Source: Lysobacteraceae bacterium (GTDB lineage: Bacteria; Pseudomonadota; Gammaproteobacteria; Xanthomonadales; Xanthomonadaceae). From it: a stretch of 12,806 nt of DNA. Below, in pieces: positions 7,387 through 12,806 of the stretch. The DNA is taken from NCBI GenBank assembly GCA_028293685.1, contig JAQGOI010000160.1:1-12806 (forward strand). The letters run 5' to 3'. A program made the position numbers and the translations under genes. Each line of letters starts with the position of its first letter. Positions within the stretch are counted from its first letter, which is position 1. The notes under the pieces were generated by a model. The model was not told the DNA's origin, made no database searches, and saw only the letters and a program-made list of their open reading frames with translations.

Positions 7387-8590
7387 CATCGCGCTGGCGC
7401 CGGCCGCGGCGGCCGTGGTGGGCGCGGACGGCATGGCCTTCGAACGCGCGGGGTTCGTGCGCCAGACCGCATCCGATCGTCCGGGCGTCGCGCAGCCGGT
7501 ACCGGTGCGTGACATCCCCGTGCAGCCGTGGGGTCGGATCCTTGTCGCGATGCTGGTGATGACCGTGCTGCTGTTGGCCGGCTGGGAACTCTACTGGCGC
7601 GGGTATGGCGCCACGCCTGGCTACCGCAACAGCAACGGCGCGTGGGCCGAACAACGCAGGCGCATCGACGGCAGCGAAGGCAACAGGACCGTGCTGATCG
7701 GCTCTTCGCGTGTGCTTTTCGATGTGCAGCTGCCGGTGTGGGAACGCATCGCTGGCGAGCGCCCGATCCAGCTGGCCATCGAAGGCACGTCGTCGGTGCC
7801 GGTGCTGGAGGATCTCGCCGCCGATCCGAATTTCACTGGGCACTTGCTCGTCGGCGTGGCGCCGGAGCTGTTTTTCAGCGGCTTCGCCTACCGCGGTGAC
7901 GTGGTGCCGTACTACCACCAGCAGGGGCCGTCGAAGCGCACCGGACACTGGCTGTCCAAGCACCTGATCGAGCCGGCATTTGCCTTTTACGACCCGGACT
8001 TCGCGCTCGGCACCTTGGTGCGTCGGCAACCGTGGCCGACGCGGCCAGGCGTCGATGAGCGCATGCCGGTGCGCAAACTGCTGGTGCAGGATGCCGACCG
8101 CAACAGCCACATGTGGCGGAAAGTCGAAACCGATCCCGCCTACAACGCACTGGCGCGCCGGATCTGGCTCCAGCACTTCACCGGACCGCCGCCACCCGGC
8201 ATGGAGACGCCGGAGAAATTACGAGCCACCATCGCCGCGCAGATCGACCGGGCCGTCGTCGCCGTCGCCAAACTGCGCGCGCGTGGCGTCCAAGTGCTGT
8301 TCCTGCGGGCACCGAGCATCGGTCCGTATTACGCCTTCGAGCAGAAGGTGTTCCCGCGTGCACAAACCTGGGACGTGTTGCTGCAGCGCACCGGCGCACC
8401 CGGCATCCACTTCGAGGATTACCCGCAATTGCAGGGCTACACGCAGCCGGAGTGGTCGCACCTGTCGGCCGCGGAGGCCAGCCGCTTCACCGCCGCGCTG
8501 GTGCCGATCATCCAGCGCGAATACTGGCCGCGACCGCACCCGGTGACGGACACCGCGGCAGCGGTCGATGTCACGCCCGCTGCCAGATGA
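7361..8590 (+). CDS. Membrane-anchored SGNH/GDSL-like protein, probable O-acetyltransferase partner of the MBOAT protein
   Basis: This 409-residue protein has an Ala-rich 58-residue N-terminus, one membrane segment at about 59-76 (ILVAMLVMTVLLLAGWELYW) and then an expected periplasmic domain. The domain looks SGNH-like. VLIGSSRVLFDV (111-122) would be block I, with S116 as nucleophile. VQVLFLRAPS (310-319) fits a central strand, and PEWSHLSAAEA (363-373) fits the C-terminal catalytic block, with H367. The usual DxxH is ExxH here (E364, H367), and GDS is GSS as in DltD-type proteins. By analogy with AlgI-AlgJ/AlgX and PatA-PatB, it would transfer acetyl groups received from the MBOAT protein to a periplasmic glycan. 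I do not recognise the exact subfamily. The start at 7361 rests on the GGAG at 7351; ATG at 7433 (M25) would give a shorter cytoplasmic tail. Its 3' end overlaps the oppositely oriented methyltransferase gene by 20 bases. Confidence 0.8.
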   Translation: MRSSISSSDIALAPAAAAVVGADGMAFERAGFVRQTASDRPGVAQPVPVRDIPVQPWGRILVAMLVMTVLLLAGWELYWRGYGATPGYRNSNGAWAEQRRRIDGSEGNRTVLIGSSRVLFDVQLPVWERIAGERPIQLAIEGTSSVPVLEDLAADPNFTGHLLVGVAPELFFSGFAYRGDVVPYYHQQGPSKRTGHWLSKHLIEPAFAFYDPDFALGTLVRRQPWPTRPGVDERMPVRKLLVQDADRNSHMWRKVETDPAYNALARRIWLQHFTGPPPPGMETPEKLRATIAAQIDRAVVAVAKLRARGVQVLFLRAPSIGPYYAFEQKVFPRAQTWDVLLQRTGAPGIHFEDYPQLQGYTQPEWSHLSAAEASRFTAALVPIIQREYWPRPHPVTDTAAAVDVTPAAR

Positions 8591-9182
8591 GACAGCGGTT
8601 GTTGGCCGGCATCGCCGCGACATCGACCAGGCGCAATCCATCCCGGCGCGCCAGCGCATCGACCGCCTCGATGTCGCGGATGCCCGAGCGTGGATCACGC
8701 GCCTTGAGCCACGCGTCGAACTCGCGGTTGCTGTCGCTGGTGTAGACGCCGGCGTCGTTGAACGGTCCATACACGATCACGGTCGCCTCGGGCGCCAGTA
8801 CGCGCGCAAGACCGGCGAACAACGCCTCGACCTCGGGCCAGGCCATGATGTGCAGCGTGTTGGCACTGAACACCGCATCGAAGCGCTGCGTTGGCCACGG
8901 TCCGGACGCAGCATCCAGTTCCAGCGGCGCCGGCGTGTTCGGCAGGGCGACCTCGGCAAGCCACAACCCGATGCCTGCCAGGTTGTCGGCGACATCCGTG
9001 CATTGCCAGGTGAGCGTCGGCATTGCCGCCGCGAAGTACACCGCGTGCTGACCGCTGCCGCTGCCGATCTCCAGCACGTTTCGCCGATTGGCGAAGTGCG
9101 TGCGCAGCACGGCGAGGATCGGGTCGCGGTTGCGTTCGCAAGCGGGCGCGAACGGTTTGCCGGGTTCGATCAACGTGATCAC
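8571..9182 (-). CDS. DUF938 family class I SAM-dependent methyltransferase
   Basis: This 203-residue cytoplasmic protein has a Rossmann-type methyltransferase fold. SAM motif I is VLEIGSGSGQHAVYF (36-50). DUF938 hallmarks follow: KPFAPACERNRDPIL near the N-terminus, NTLHIMAW (108-115), YGPFNDAGVYTSDSNREFD (138-156), RDPRSGIRDIE (162-172) and MPANN (191-195). The length is normal for the family. DUF938 is widespread in proteobacteria, with a eukaryotic relative (METTL26); its substrate is unknown to me. The start is GTG at 9182, chosen because it overlaps the TGA of the upstream NYN-LOTUS gene as GTGA and places the conserved N-terminus exactly. Translation is probably coupled to that gene. 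It ends 20 bases inside the 3' end of the SGNH gene on the other strand. Confidence 0.9.
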   Translation of the reverse strand: MITLIEPGKPFAPACERNRDPILAVLRTHFANRRNVLEIGSGSGQHAVYFAAAMPTLTWQCTDVADNLAGIGLWLAEVALPNTPAPLELDAASGPWPTQRFDAVFSANTLHIMAWPEVEALFAGLARVLAPEATVIVYGPFNDAGVYTSDSNREFDAWLKARDPRSGIRDIEAVDALARRDGLRLVDVAAMPANNRCLIWQRA

Positions 9183-10030
9183 TCCAGCGCACGCACATAC
9201 AGCGACTTGCCACCGCCGACACCCCCGCGCTCGTCGATCGCGAAATACCGCGCATGCGACTTGAACAGGTCGCTGAGCTTGCGGTGGCCGTACAGGCGCG
9301 GGTCGAAATCCGGACGGATCTTGGTCAGGTAACTGCCGACCACGCCCAGATGCGCCCAACCCTGCTCGTCGGAGGCCTCCTCGATCGCGCGCCGCAACAG
9401 GTCCAGCGGCAGCGGCAACACGGGGGCTTTCGCCACGACGGCGGCCGCGGCCGGCGCGATGGTGGGCGGGGATGCTTCCTTTACCGCATTGCTGGCTGTT
9501 TTCCTCGGCGTTTTGGCCGACTTGCGCGGCAGCGTCTTGGCCGGCGCGCCCGGCGTCACTTCCGCGCGCAGCACCTCGGTGTAGATGAACTTGTCGCACG
9601 CCTGCACGAAGGCATCGGGCGTCTTGCGTTCACCGAAGCCGTAGACGATCAGGCCACCCTCGCGCAGCCGCTGCGCCAGGCGGGTGAAGTCGCTGTCGCT
9701 GGACACCAGGCACATGCCGTCGAAGCGGCCGGTGTACATCAGGTCCATCGCATCGATGATCAGCGAGCTGTCGGTGGCATTTTTGCCGCTGGTGTAGGCG
9801 AACTGCTGCACCGGGCCGATCGAGTGCTTCAGCAGTGCGGATTTCCACTGCGTCAGCCGGGTCGAGGTGAAATCGCCGTAGATGCGTTTGGCGCTGGCCA
9901 CGCCGTACTTGGCGACTTCCGACAACAGGCCCTCGATCATCGAGGCCTGCGCGTTGTCGGCGTCGATCAACACGGCGAGCCGCCGCTGTTCGTCGTCGGA
10001 CTCGGGCTTGCTGCTGTTCCTGGGTTTCAT
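9179..10030 (-). CDS. NYN-domain putative ribonuclease with C-terminal OST-HTH/LOTUS domain
   Basis: This 283-residue cytoplasmic protein starts with a NYN (PIN-like, LabA/DUF88) domain at about 17-152. The acidic residues expected to bind metal are present: LIDADN (21-26), NATDSSLIIDAMD (84-96) and VSSDSDF (109-115). A low-complexity Lys/Ala/Pro linker (about 153-205) leads to a LOTUS domain (206-281) with WAHLGVVGSYL, FDPRLYGHRKLSDLF and KSLYVRAL. NYN domains are metal-dependent RNA nucleases and LOTUS domains bind RNA, so an RNA-processing or decay role is likely; the target is unknown. The ATG at 10030 is preferred over the TTG at 10084 because the extra 18 residues look non-conserved. 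No strong Shine-Dalgarno precedes it. The gene follows the FAD dehydrogenase by 50 bases and overlaps the methyltransferase start by 4, so the three are probably one operon. Confidence 0.92.
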   Translation of the reverse strand: MKPRNSSKPESDDEQRRLAVLIDADNAQASMIEGLLSEVAKYGVASAKRIYGDFTSTRLTQWKSALLKHSIGPVQQFAYTSGKNATDSSLIIDAMDLMYTGRFDGMCLVSSDSDFTRLAQRLREGGLIVYGFGERKTPDAFVQACDKFIYTEVLRAEVTPGAPAKTLPRKSAKTPRKTASNAVKEASPPTIAPAAAAVVAKAPVLPLPLDLLRRAIEEASDEQGWAHLGVVGSYLTKIRPDFDPRLYGHRKLSDLFKSHARYFAIDERGGVGGGKSLYVRALE

Positions 10031-10080
10031 TCCAAATCCGCCGATCCGCCAAGGGAGCGAGGATTGTGCATGCGTGGCCG

Positions 10081-11778
10081 TCAAGCCGCCCCTGCAAGGC
10101 CGGCGGCGACCAGCGACCGTGCCACCGCCTCGGCCATGCGGATGCCGTCAACGCCCGCCGACAGGATCCCCCCGGCGTAGCCGGCGCCTTCGCCGGCAGG
10201 GAACAAGCCACGGGTGTTGAGGCTCTGTCCGTCTTCGCCGCGGGTGATCCGCAATGACGAGGACGTACGCGTTTCCACGCCCGTCAGCAGGGCGTCGTGC
10301 ATGGCGAAGCCGTGCAGCTGTTTGTCGAAGGCGGGCAGCGCTTCACGGATGGCGTCGATCGCGTAGCGCGGCAGGGCGGTGGCGAGACTGCCGGGTCGCA
10401 CGCCAGGCGTATACGACGGCTGCACCGCGCCGAATCGCGTCGACGCCTGGTTGGCGAGGAAATCGCCGACCAGCTGACCCGGGGCGGTGTAATCGCCGCC
10501 GCCCAGATCGAACGCCAGCGCTTCCCAATGTCGTTGCAGTTCGATGCCGGCCAGCGGATCGACGTCGCCGTTTTCGAGCCGGCCATACGGCGCGTAGTCG
10601 TGTGGCGTGACGCCGCAGACGATCGCCGCATTGGCATTGCGCTCGTTGCGCGAGTACTGGCTCATGCCGTTGGTGACCACGTGTCCGGGCTCGCTCGCAG
10701 CGGCCACCACGGTGCCGCCCGGACACATGCAGAAGCTGTAGACCGAACGTCCGTTGCGACAGTGGTGCACGAGTTTGTAATCGGCTGCGCCCAACAACGG
10801 ATGCCCGGCCTGCGACCCGAACCGCGCCTGGTCGATCAGCGATTGTGGATGCTCGATGCGGAATCCAATCGAGAACGGTTTCGCCTCCAGGTACACGCCC
10901 CGCGCGTGCAGCATCGCAAACGTGTCGCGCGCGCTGTGCCCGGGCGCCAGCACGACGTGGTCCGCGCGCAGCTGCGTGCCGTCGGCGAGCATGACGCCGC
11001 GCACGTGGCGTTCGCCGGCGGCGTCGGTGTCGACCAGCAGGTCGTCGACGCGCTGGCTGAAGCGGATCTCGCCGCCGAGCGACTCGATCGTCGCGCGCAT
11101 ATGCTCGACCATCGACACAAGCCGGAACGTCCCAATGTGCGGCTTGCTGACGTAGAGGATTTCCTCCGGCGCACCGGCCGCGACGAATTCCGTGAGCACC
11201 TTGCGGCCATGGTGGTGCCGGTCGCTGATCTGGCTGTACAGCTTGCCGTCGGAAAACGTGCCGGCGCCGCCCTCGCCGAACTGCACGTTCGACTCCGGGT
11301 CGAGGATCTTCTTCCGCCACAGGCCCCACGTGTCCTTCGTCCGTTCGCGGACTTCCTTGCCACGTTCCAGAACGATCGGCCGGAATCCCATCTGCGCCAG
11401 CACCAGCGCCGCGAACAGGCCGCATGGGCCCATGCCGATGACGATCGGGCGTAGCGGCACAGGATGACGCGCGCGCGCCACGAACCGGTAGCCCGTATCC
11501 GGCGTCGGCATGATCTTCCAGTGCGCCGCACCGTCATCCGCATCCGTGGTCGAGGCCCCGTGCTGCAGCCGACCCAGGATCTCGGCCTCGCGCGGTGTTT
11601 GTACGTCCACCGAATATGTCAGCGCGATTGCGCCGCGCTTGCGCGCGTCGTAGCTGCGCCTGGCGATCGTGTAGTGCGTCAATTCGTCCGCATTGATCCG
11701 CAACCGCGCCACGATCGCCTCGGCGAGCGCGGATTCGGCGTGATCGAGCGGCAATTTGATGTCGGTGAGTCGAAGCAT
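10081..11778 (-). CDS. FAD-dependent dehydrogenase of the COG2509 type
   Basis: This is a 565-residue cytoplasmic flavoprotein. An N-terminal domain of about 105 residues carries RRSYDARKRGAI (40-51), typical of this family. The Rossmann FAD site follows, with IGMGPCGLFAALVLAQMG (114-131) and the acidic strand end VLERG (136-140). The family signature is FGEGGAGTFSDGKLYSQ (167-183). Further hallmarks are VLAPGHSARDTF (276-287), a Cys-containing segment SFCMCPGG (348-355), and the terminal flavin motif FPAGEGAGYAGGILSAGVDG (526-545). COG2509 proteins are annotated as uncharacterised FAD dehydrogenases; no substrate is established to my knowledge. The ATG at 11778 matches the family N-terminus; the frame stays open to 12267 but that stretch overlaps the divergent inhibitor gene. 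It is probably first in an operon with the NYN-LOTUS and DUF938 genes. Confidence 0.92.
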   Translation of the reverse strand: MLRLTDIKLPLDHAESALAEAIVARLRINADELTHYTIARRSYDARKRGAIALTYSVDVQTPREAEILGRLQHGASTTDADDGAAHWKIMPTPDTGYRFVARARHPVPLRPIVIGMGPCGLFAALVLAQMGFRPIVLERGKEVRERTKDTWGLWRKKILDPESNVQFGEGGAGTFSDGKLYSQISDRHHHGRKVLTEFVAAGAPEEILYVSKPHIGTFRLVSMVEHMRATIESLGGEIRFSQRVDDLLVDTDAAGERHVRGVMLADGTQLRADHVVLAPGHSARDTFAMLHARGVYLEAKPFSIGFRIEHPQSLIDQARFGSQAGHPLLGAADYKLVHHCRNGRSVYSFCMCPGGTVVAAASEPGHVVTNGMSQYSRNERNANAAIVCGVTPHDYAPYGRLENGDVDPLAGIELQRHWEALAFDLGGGDYTAPGQLVGDFLANQASTRFGAVQPSYTPGVRPGSLATALPRYAIDAIREALPAFDKQLHGFAMHDALLTGVETRTSSSLRITRGEDGQSLNTRGLFPAGEGAGYAGGILSAGVDGIRMAEAVARSLVAAGLAGAA

Positions 11779-11928
11779 GGGGGTGTCCAGCCGATGCGCC
11801 AGTCTACGCAAGGCGCAATCCTGGTCGCGCAGCGACGCCTGCGCTGGCTGTCCATCGAGAACCTGGCGTTGACGTCCAGCCAACACCCGTGTCCCGATGC
11901 TGGCAGCCTCGCTGACATTGGATGGCCC
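11779..11928. promoter_or_regulatory. Divergent intergenic region, FAD dehydrogenase / I78 inhibitor
   Basis: These 150 bases lie between outward-facing genes and should hold both promoters. On the minus strand, TAGACT (AGTCTA at 11801-11806 on +) resembles a -10 box about 22 bases from the FAD gene start, but has no good -35. On the plus strand, TTGACG at 11869-11874 resembles a -35, but the expected -10 position reads TCCCGA. I therefore mark the region, not specific boxes. Confidence 0.3.
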
Positions 11929-12237
11929 ATGACCCGTCTGTTCCTCGCATTCGCAATGACCTTGCCGCTGGCCCTTGCCGCCTGCTCCGCCGCGCCGCCG
12001 ACGCGAACCGGCGGGCCATTGCCGCCCGCGCGCATGGTGTGCAACGCCGACAGCGCGCAGTCGGCGGTCGGCAAGCCGGCGACACCCGACCTGATTGAAC
12101 GTGTCCGCGGCGACAGCCACAGCCGCGTCGTGCGCGTGATTCATCCGGGCGAGATGATCACCATGGATTACAGCTTCGAACGCGTCGATATCCGCGTCGA
12201 CGGGAACAATGTCATCCTCGCCGTCAATTGCGGCTGA
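11929..12237 (+). CDS. I78-family peptidase inhibitor, predicted lipoprotein
   Basis: This 102-residue protein has a lipoprotein signal: MTRLFLAFAMTLPLALAAC, with lipobox LAAC and lipidated C19. Ser at +2 suggests outer-membrane sorting. The mature part matches the I78 serine peptidase inhibitor family: CNADSAQSAVGKPATPDL (38-55), then VVRVIHPGEMITMDY (67-81), and a closing strand ending NCG. The two mature cysteines (C38, C101) are placed for the family disulfide. The role would be to inhibit serine proteases in the periplasm or at the cell surface, protecting the cell from its own or foreign enzymes. The ATG at 11929 is fixed by the signal peptide; the open frame further upstream lies antisense to the FAD gene. 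The Shine-Dalgarno is weak (GGA within TTGGATGG). Confidence 0.88.
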   Translation: MTRLFLAFAMTLPLALAACSAAPPTRTGGPLPPARMVCNADSAQSAVGKPATPDLIERVRGDSHSRVVRVIHPGEMITMDYSFERVDIRVDGNNVILAVNCG

Positions 12238-12300
12238 GGCAGCCGCTGACGCACCCGCCATGGCCATTCACCGGCTGGGGGCGGGCGCACCAACGTGCGC
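12230..12300. terminator. Inverted repeats between convergent genes, possible terminators
   Basis: GCGGCT-GAGGC-AGCCGC (12230-12246) overlaps the stop codon of the inhibitor gene. A second repeat, GCGCAC-CAAC-GTGCGC, lies at 12285-12300. A weaker one, CGATG/CATCG, is at 12309-12323. None is followed by a T tract on either strand, so intrinsic termination is unproven. The rest of the gap up to 12338 shows nothing else. Confidence 0.25.
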
Positions 12301-12338
12301 AGTCGGCACGATGAGCGCCATCGGGACGCGGGCGATGT

Positions 12339-12806
12339 CTACCCCAGCAGCAATCCGGCCAGCGCGCGATCGCCATCGGCCAGCAGCTGCGCCGGCTTGC
12401 GCTCGAAATGGCTGCGGACCATCGCCTCGCCAACGCACCACTCGCGCTCCTGGTCGCTGAACACGCGCAACCCCTGGCTGACCTGCGTCAATTCGGTCAA
12501 CGTCGGCGCGACGTCTCCGGGATCGTCCGGCCGCGGCTTGGGCAGGCCGCCACCACGCTGTGCCGCATTGATCAGCAGGGTCAGCCGGCGCTGCGCGAGT
12601 TCCGCCTCCGTGCCCAGGCCGTTGTTGCCGTCCAGTCCCACGGCCGCGGACAAGGCTGTCCGCAATGCCGTCAGTTCACCCTGCAGCTGGGCGGACATCA
12701 CCTGCAATTCCGCGCGGGCAGCATCGCGCACGGCACCGAGCGCGGCGTGGGCCTCGTCGCGCTCGGCCTGCACGGCCTTCATCTGCAACTGCAGGCGGAT
12801 GAGTTC
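12339..12806 (-). CDS. Unrecognised coiled-coil protein, C-terminal part (5' end outside window)
   Basis: The last 155 residues are visible. The frame is open through the right edge, so the start lies outside, and the TTG at 12788 is just an internal Leu. The visible N-terminal part is a heptad-like helix rich in Ala, Leu, Glu, Gln and Arg (ELIRLQLQMKAVQAERDEA, then AELQVMSAQLQGELTALRTAL), consistent with a coiled coil. A short Gly/Asn spacer (GLDGNNGLG) and a Pro-rich patch (LPKPRPDDPGD) follow. A compact C-terminal segment comes last, with LRVFSDQEREWCVGEAMVRSHFE and a Leu-rich end. I see no signal, membrane segment or catalytic motif here. I do not assign a function. It converges on the I78 inhibitor gene. 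Confidence 0.7.
   Translation of the reverse strand, partial: ELIRLQLQMKAVQAERDEAHAALGAVRDAARAELQVMSAQLQGELTALRTALSAAVGLDGNNGLGTEAELAQRRLTLLINAAQRGGGLPKPRPDDPGDVAPTLTELTQVSQGLRVFSDQEREWCVGEAMVRSHFERKPAQLLADGDRALAGLLLG

Noticed and set aside
5866..7515. 549-codon open frame on the minus strand across the MBOAT gene
   Set aside because: Antisense to a clear MBOAT gene; low-complexity Arg/Gln/His-rich translation with no domain.
10297..11454. 385-codon open frame on the plus strand inside the FAD dehydrogenase gene
   Set aside because: Antisense shadow of a protein with an intact FAD site and family signatures.
11464..11928. Upstream extension of the I78 inhibitor frame
   Set aside because: Most of it is antisense to the FAD gene, and the lipoprotein signal fixes the start at 11929.
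11779..12267. 163-residue upstream extension of the FAD dehydrogenase
   Set aside because: It would overlap the divergent I78 inhibitor gene and lies before the family's normal N-terminus.
1..12806. CRISPR array, transposon, tRNA, rRNA or phage remnant
   Set aside because: On reading both strands I saw no regularly spaced direct repeats, transposase motifs, or conserved tRNA/rRNA sequence. Base and codon use look uniform across the window.

Overview
The window is a high-GC chromosomal segment that I read as coming from a gammaproteobacterium of the Lysobacter/Xanthomonas group (Lysobacteraceae/Xanthomonadaceae). This is an inference from three things: the G/C-ending codon use, the strong third-position bias that creates many long antisense shadow ORFs, and a gene set typical of that family (one-polypeptide indolepyruvate ferredoxin oxidoreductase, secreted M61 peptidase, I78-type inhibitor lipoprotein, multi-domain c-di-GMP enzyme). 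I see no phage, transposon, CRISPR, rRNA or tRNA. Nine protein genes are supported, and two of them run off the window edges.

Layout. 3-791 (+) is the C-terminal end of an indolepyruvate ferredoxin oxidoreductase. 887-3820 (+) is a 977-residue GAF-GAF-GGDEF-EAL protein with a TTG start; its EAL motifs are intact, it carries SGDEF instead of GGDEF, and its RxxD inhibitory site is present. It converges on 3866-5779 (-), a secreted M61-family metallopeptidase with a PDZ domain. Divergent from the peptidase is a two-gene (+) unit: an MBOAT O-acyltransferase (5971-7386) and a membrane-anchored SGNH-like protein (7361-8590), overlapping by 26 bases. Together they look like a cross-envelope O-acetylation system of the AlgI/AlgJ or PatA/PatB type. 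No polysaccharide synthesis genes are in view.

The right half holds a compact (-) strand unit, read from right to left. It starts with a COG2509-type FAD-dependent dehydrogenase (10081-11778), followed by a NYN nuclease-LOTUS RNA-binding protein (9179-10030) and a DUF938 methyltransferase (8571-9182). The last two share a GTGA stop/start overlap. The methyltransferase 3' end overlaps the SGNH gene tail-to-tail by 20 bases. Divergent from the FAD gene is a small I78-family peptidase-inhibitor lipoprotein (11929-12237, +). It converges on the 3' end of an unrecognised coiled-coil protein (12339-12806, -) that leaves the window.

Most of the segment is ordinary chromosome. The items most worth a second look are the orphan MBOAT-SGNH pair with its non-standard SGNH residues, the coupled NYN-LOTUS/DUF938 genes, and the sensor architecture of the c-di-GMP enzyme, which includes a possible third, degenerate GAF domain. 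I found no clear evidence of a wholly new system.
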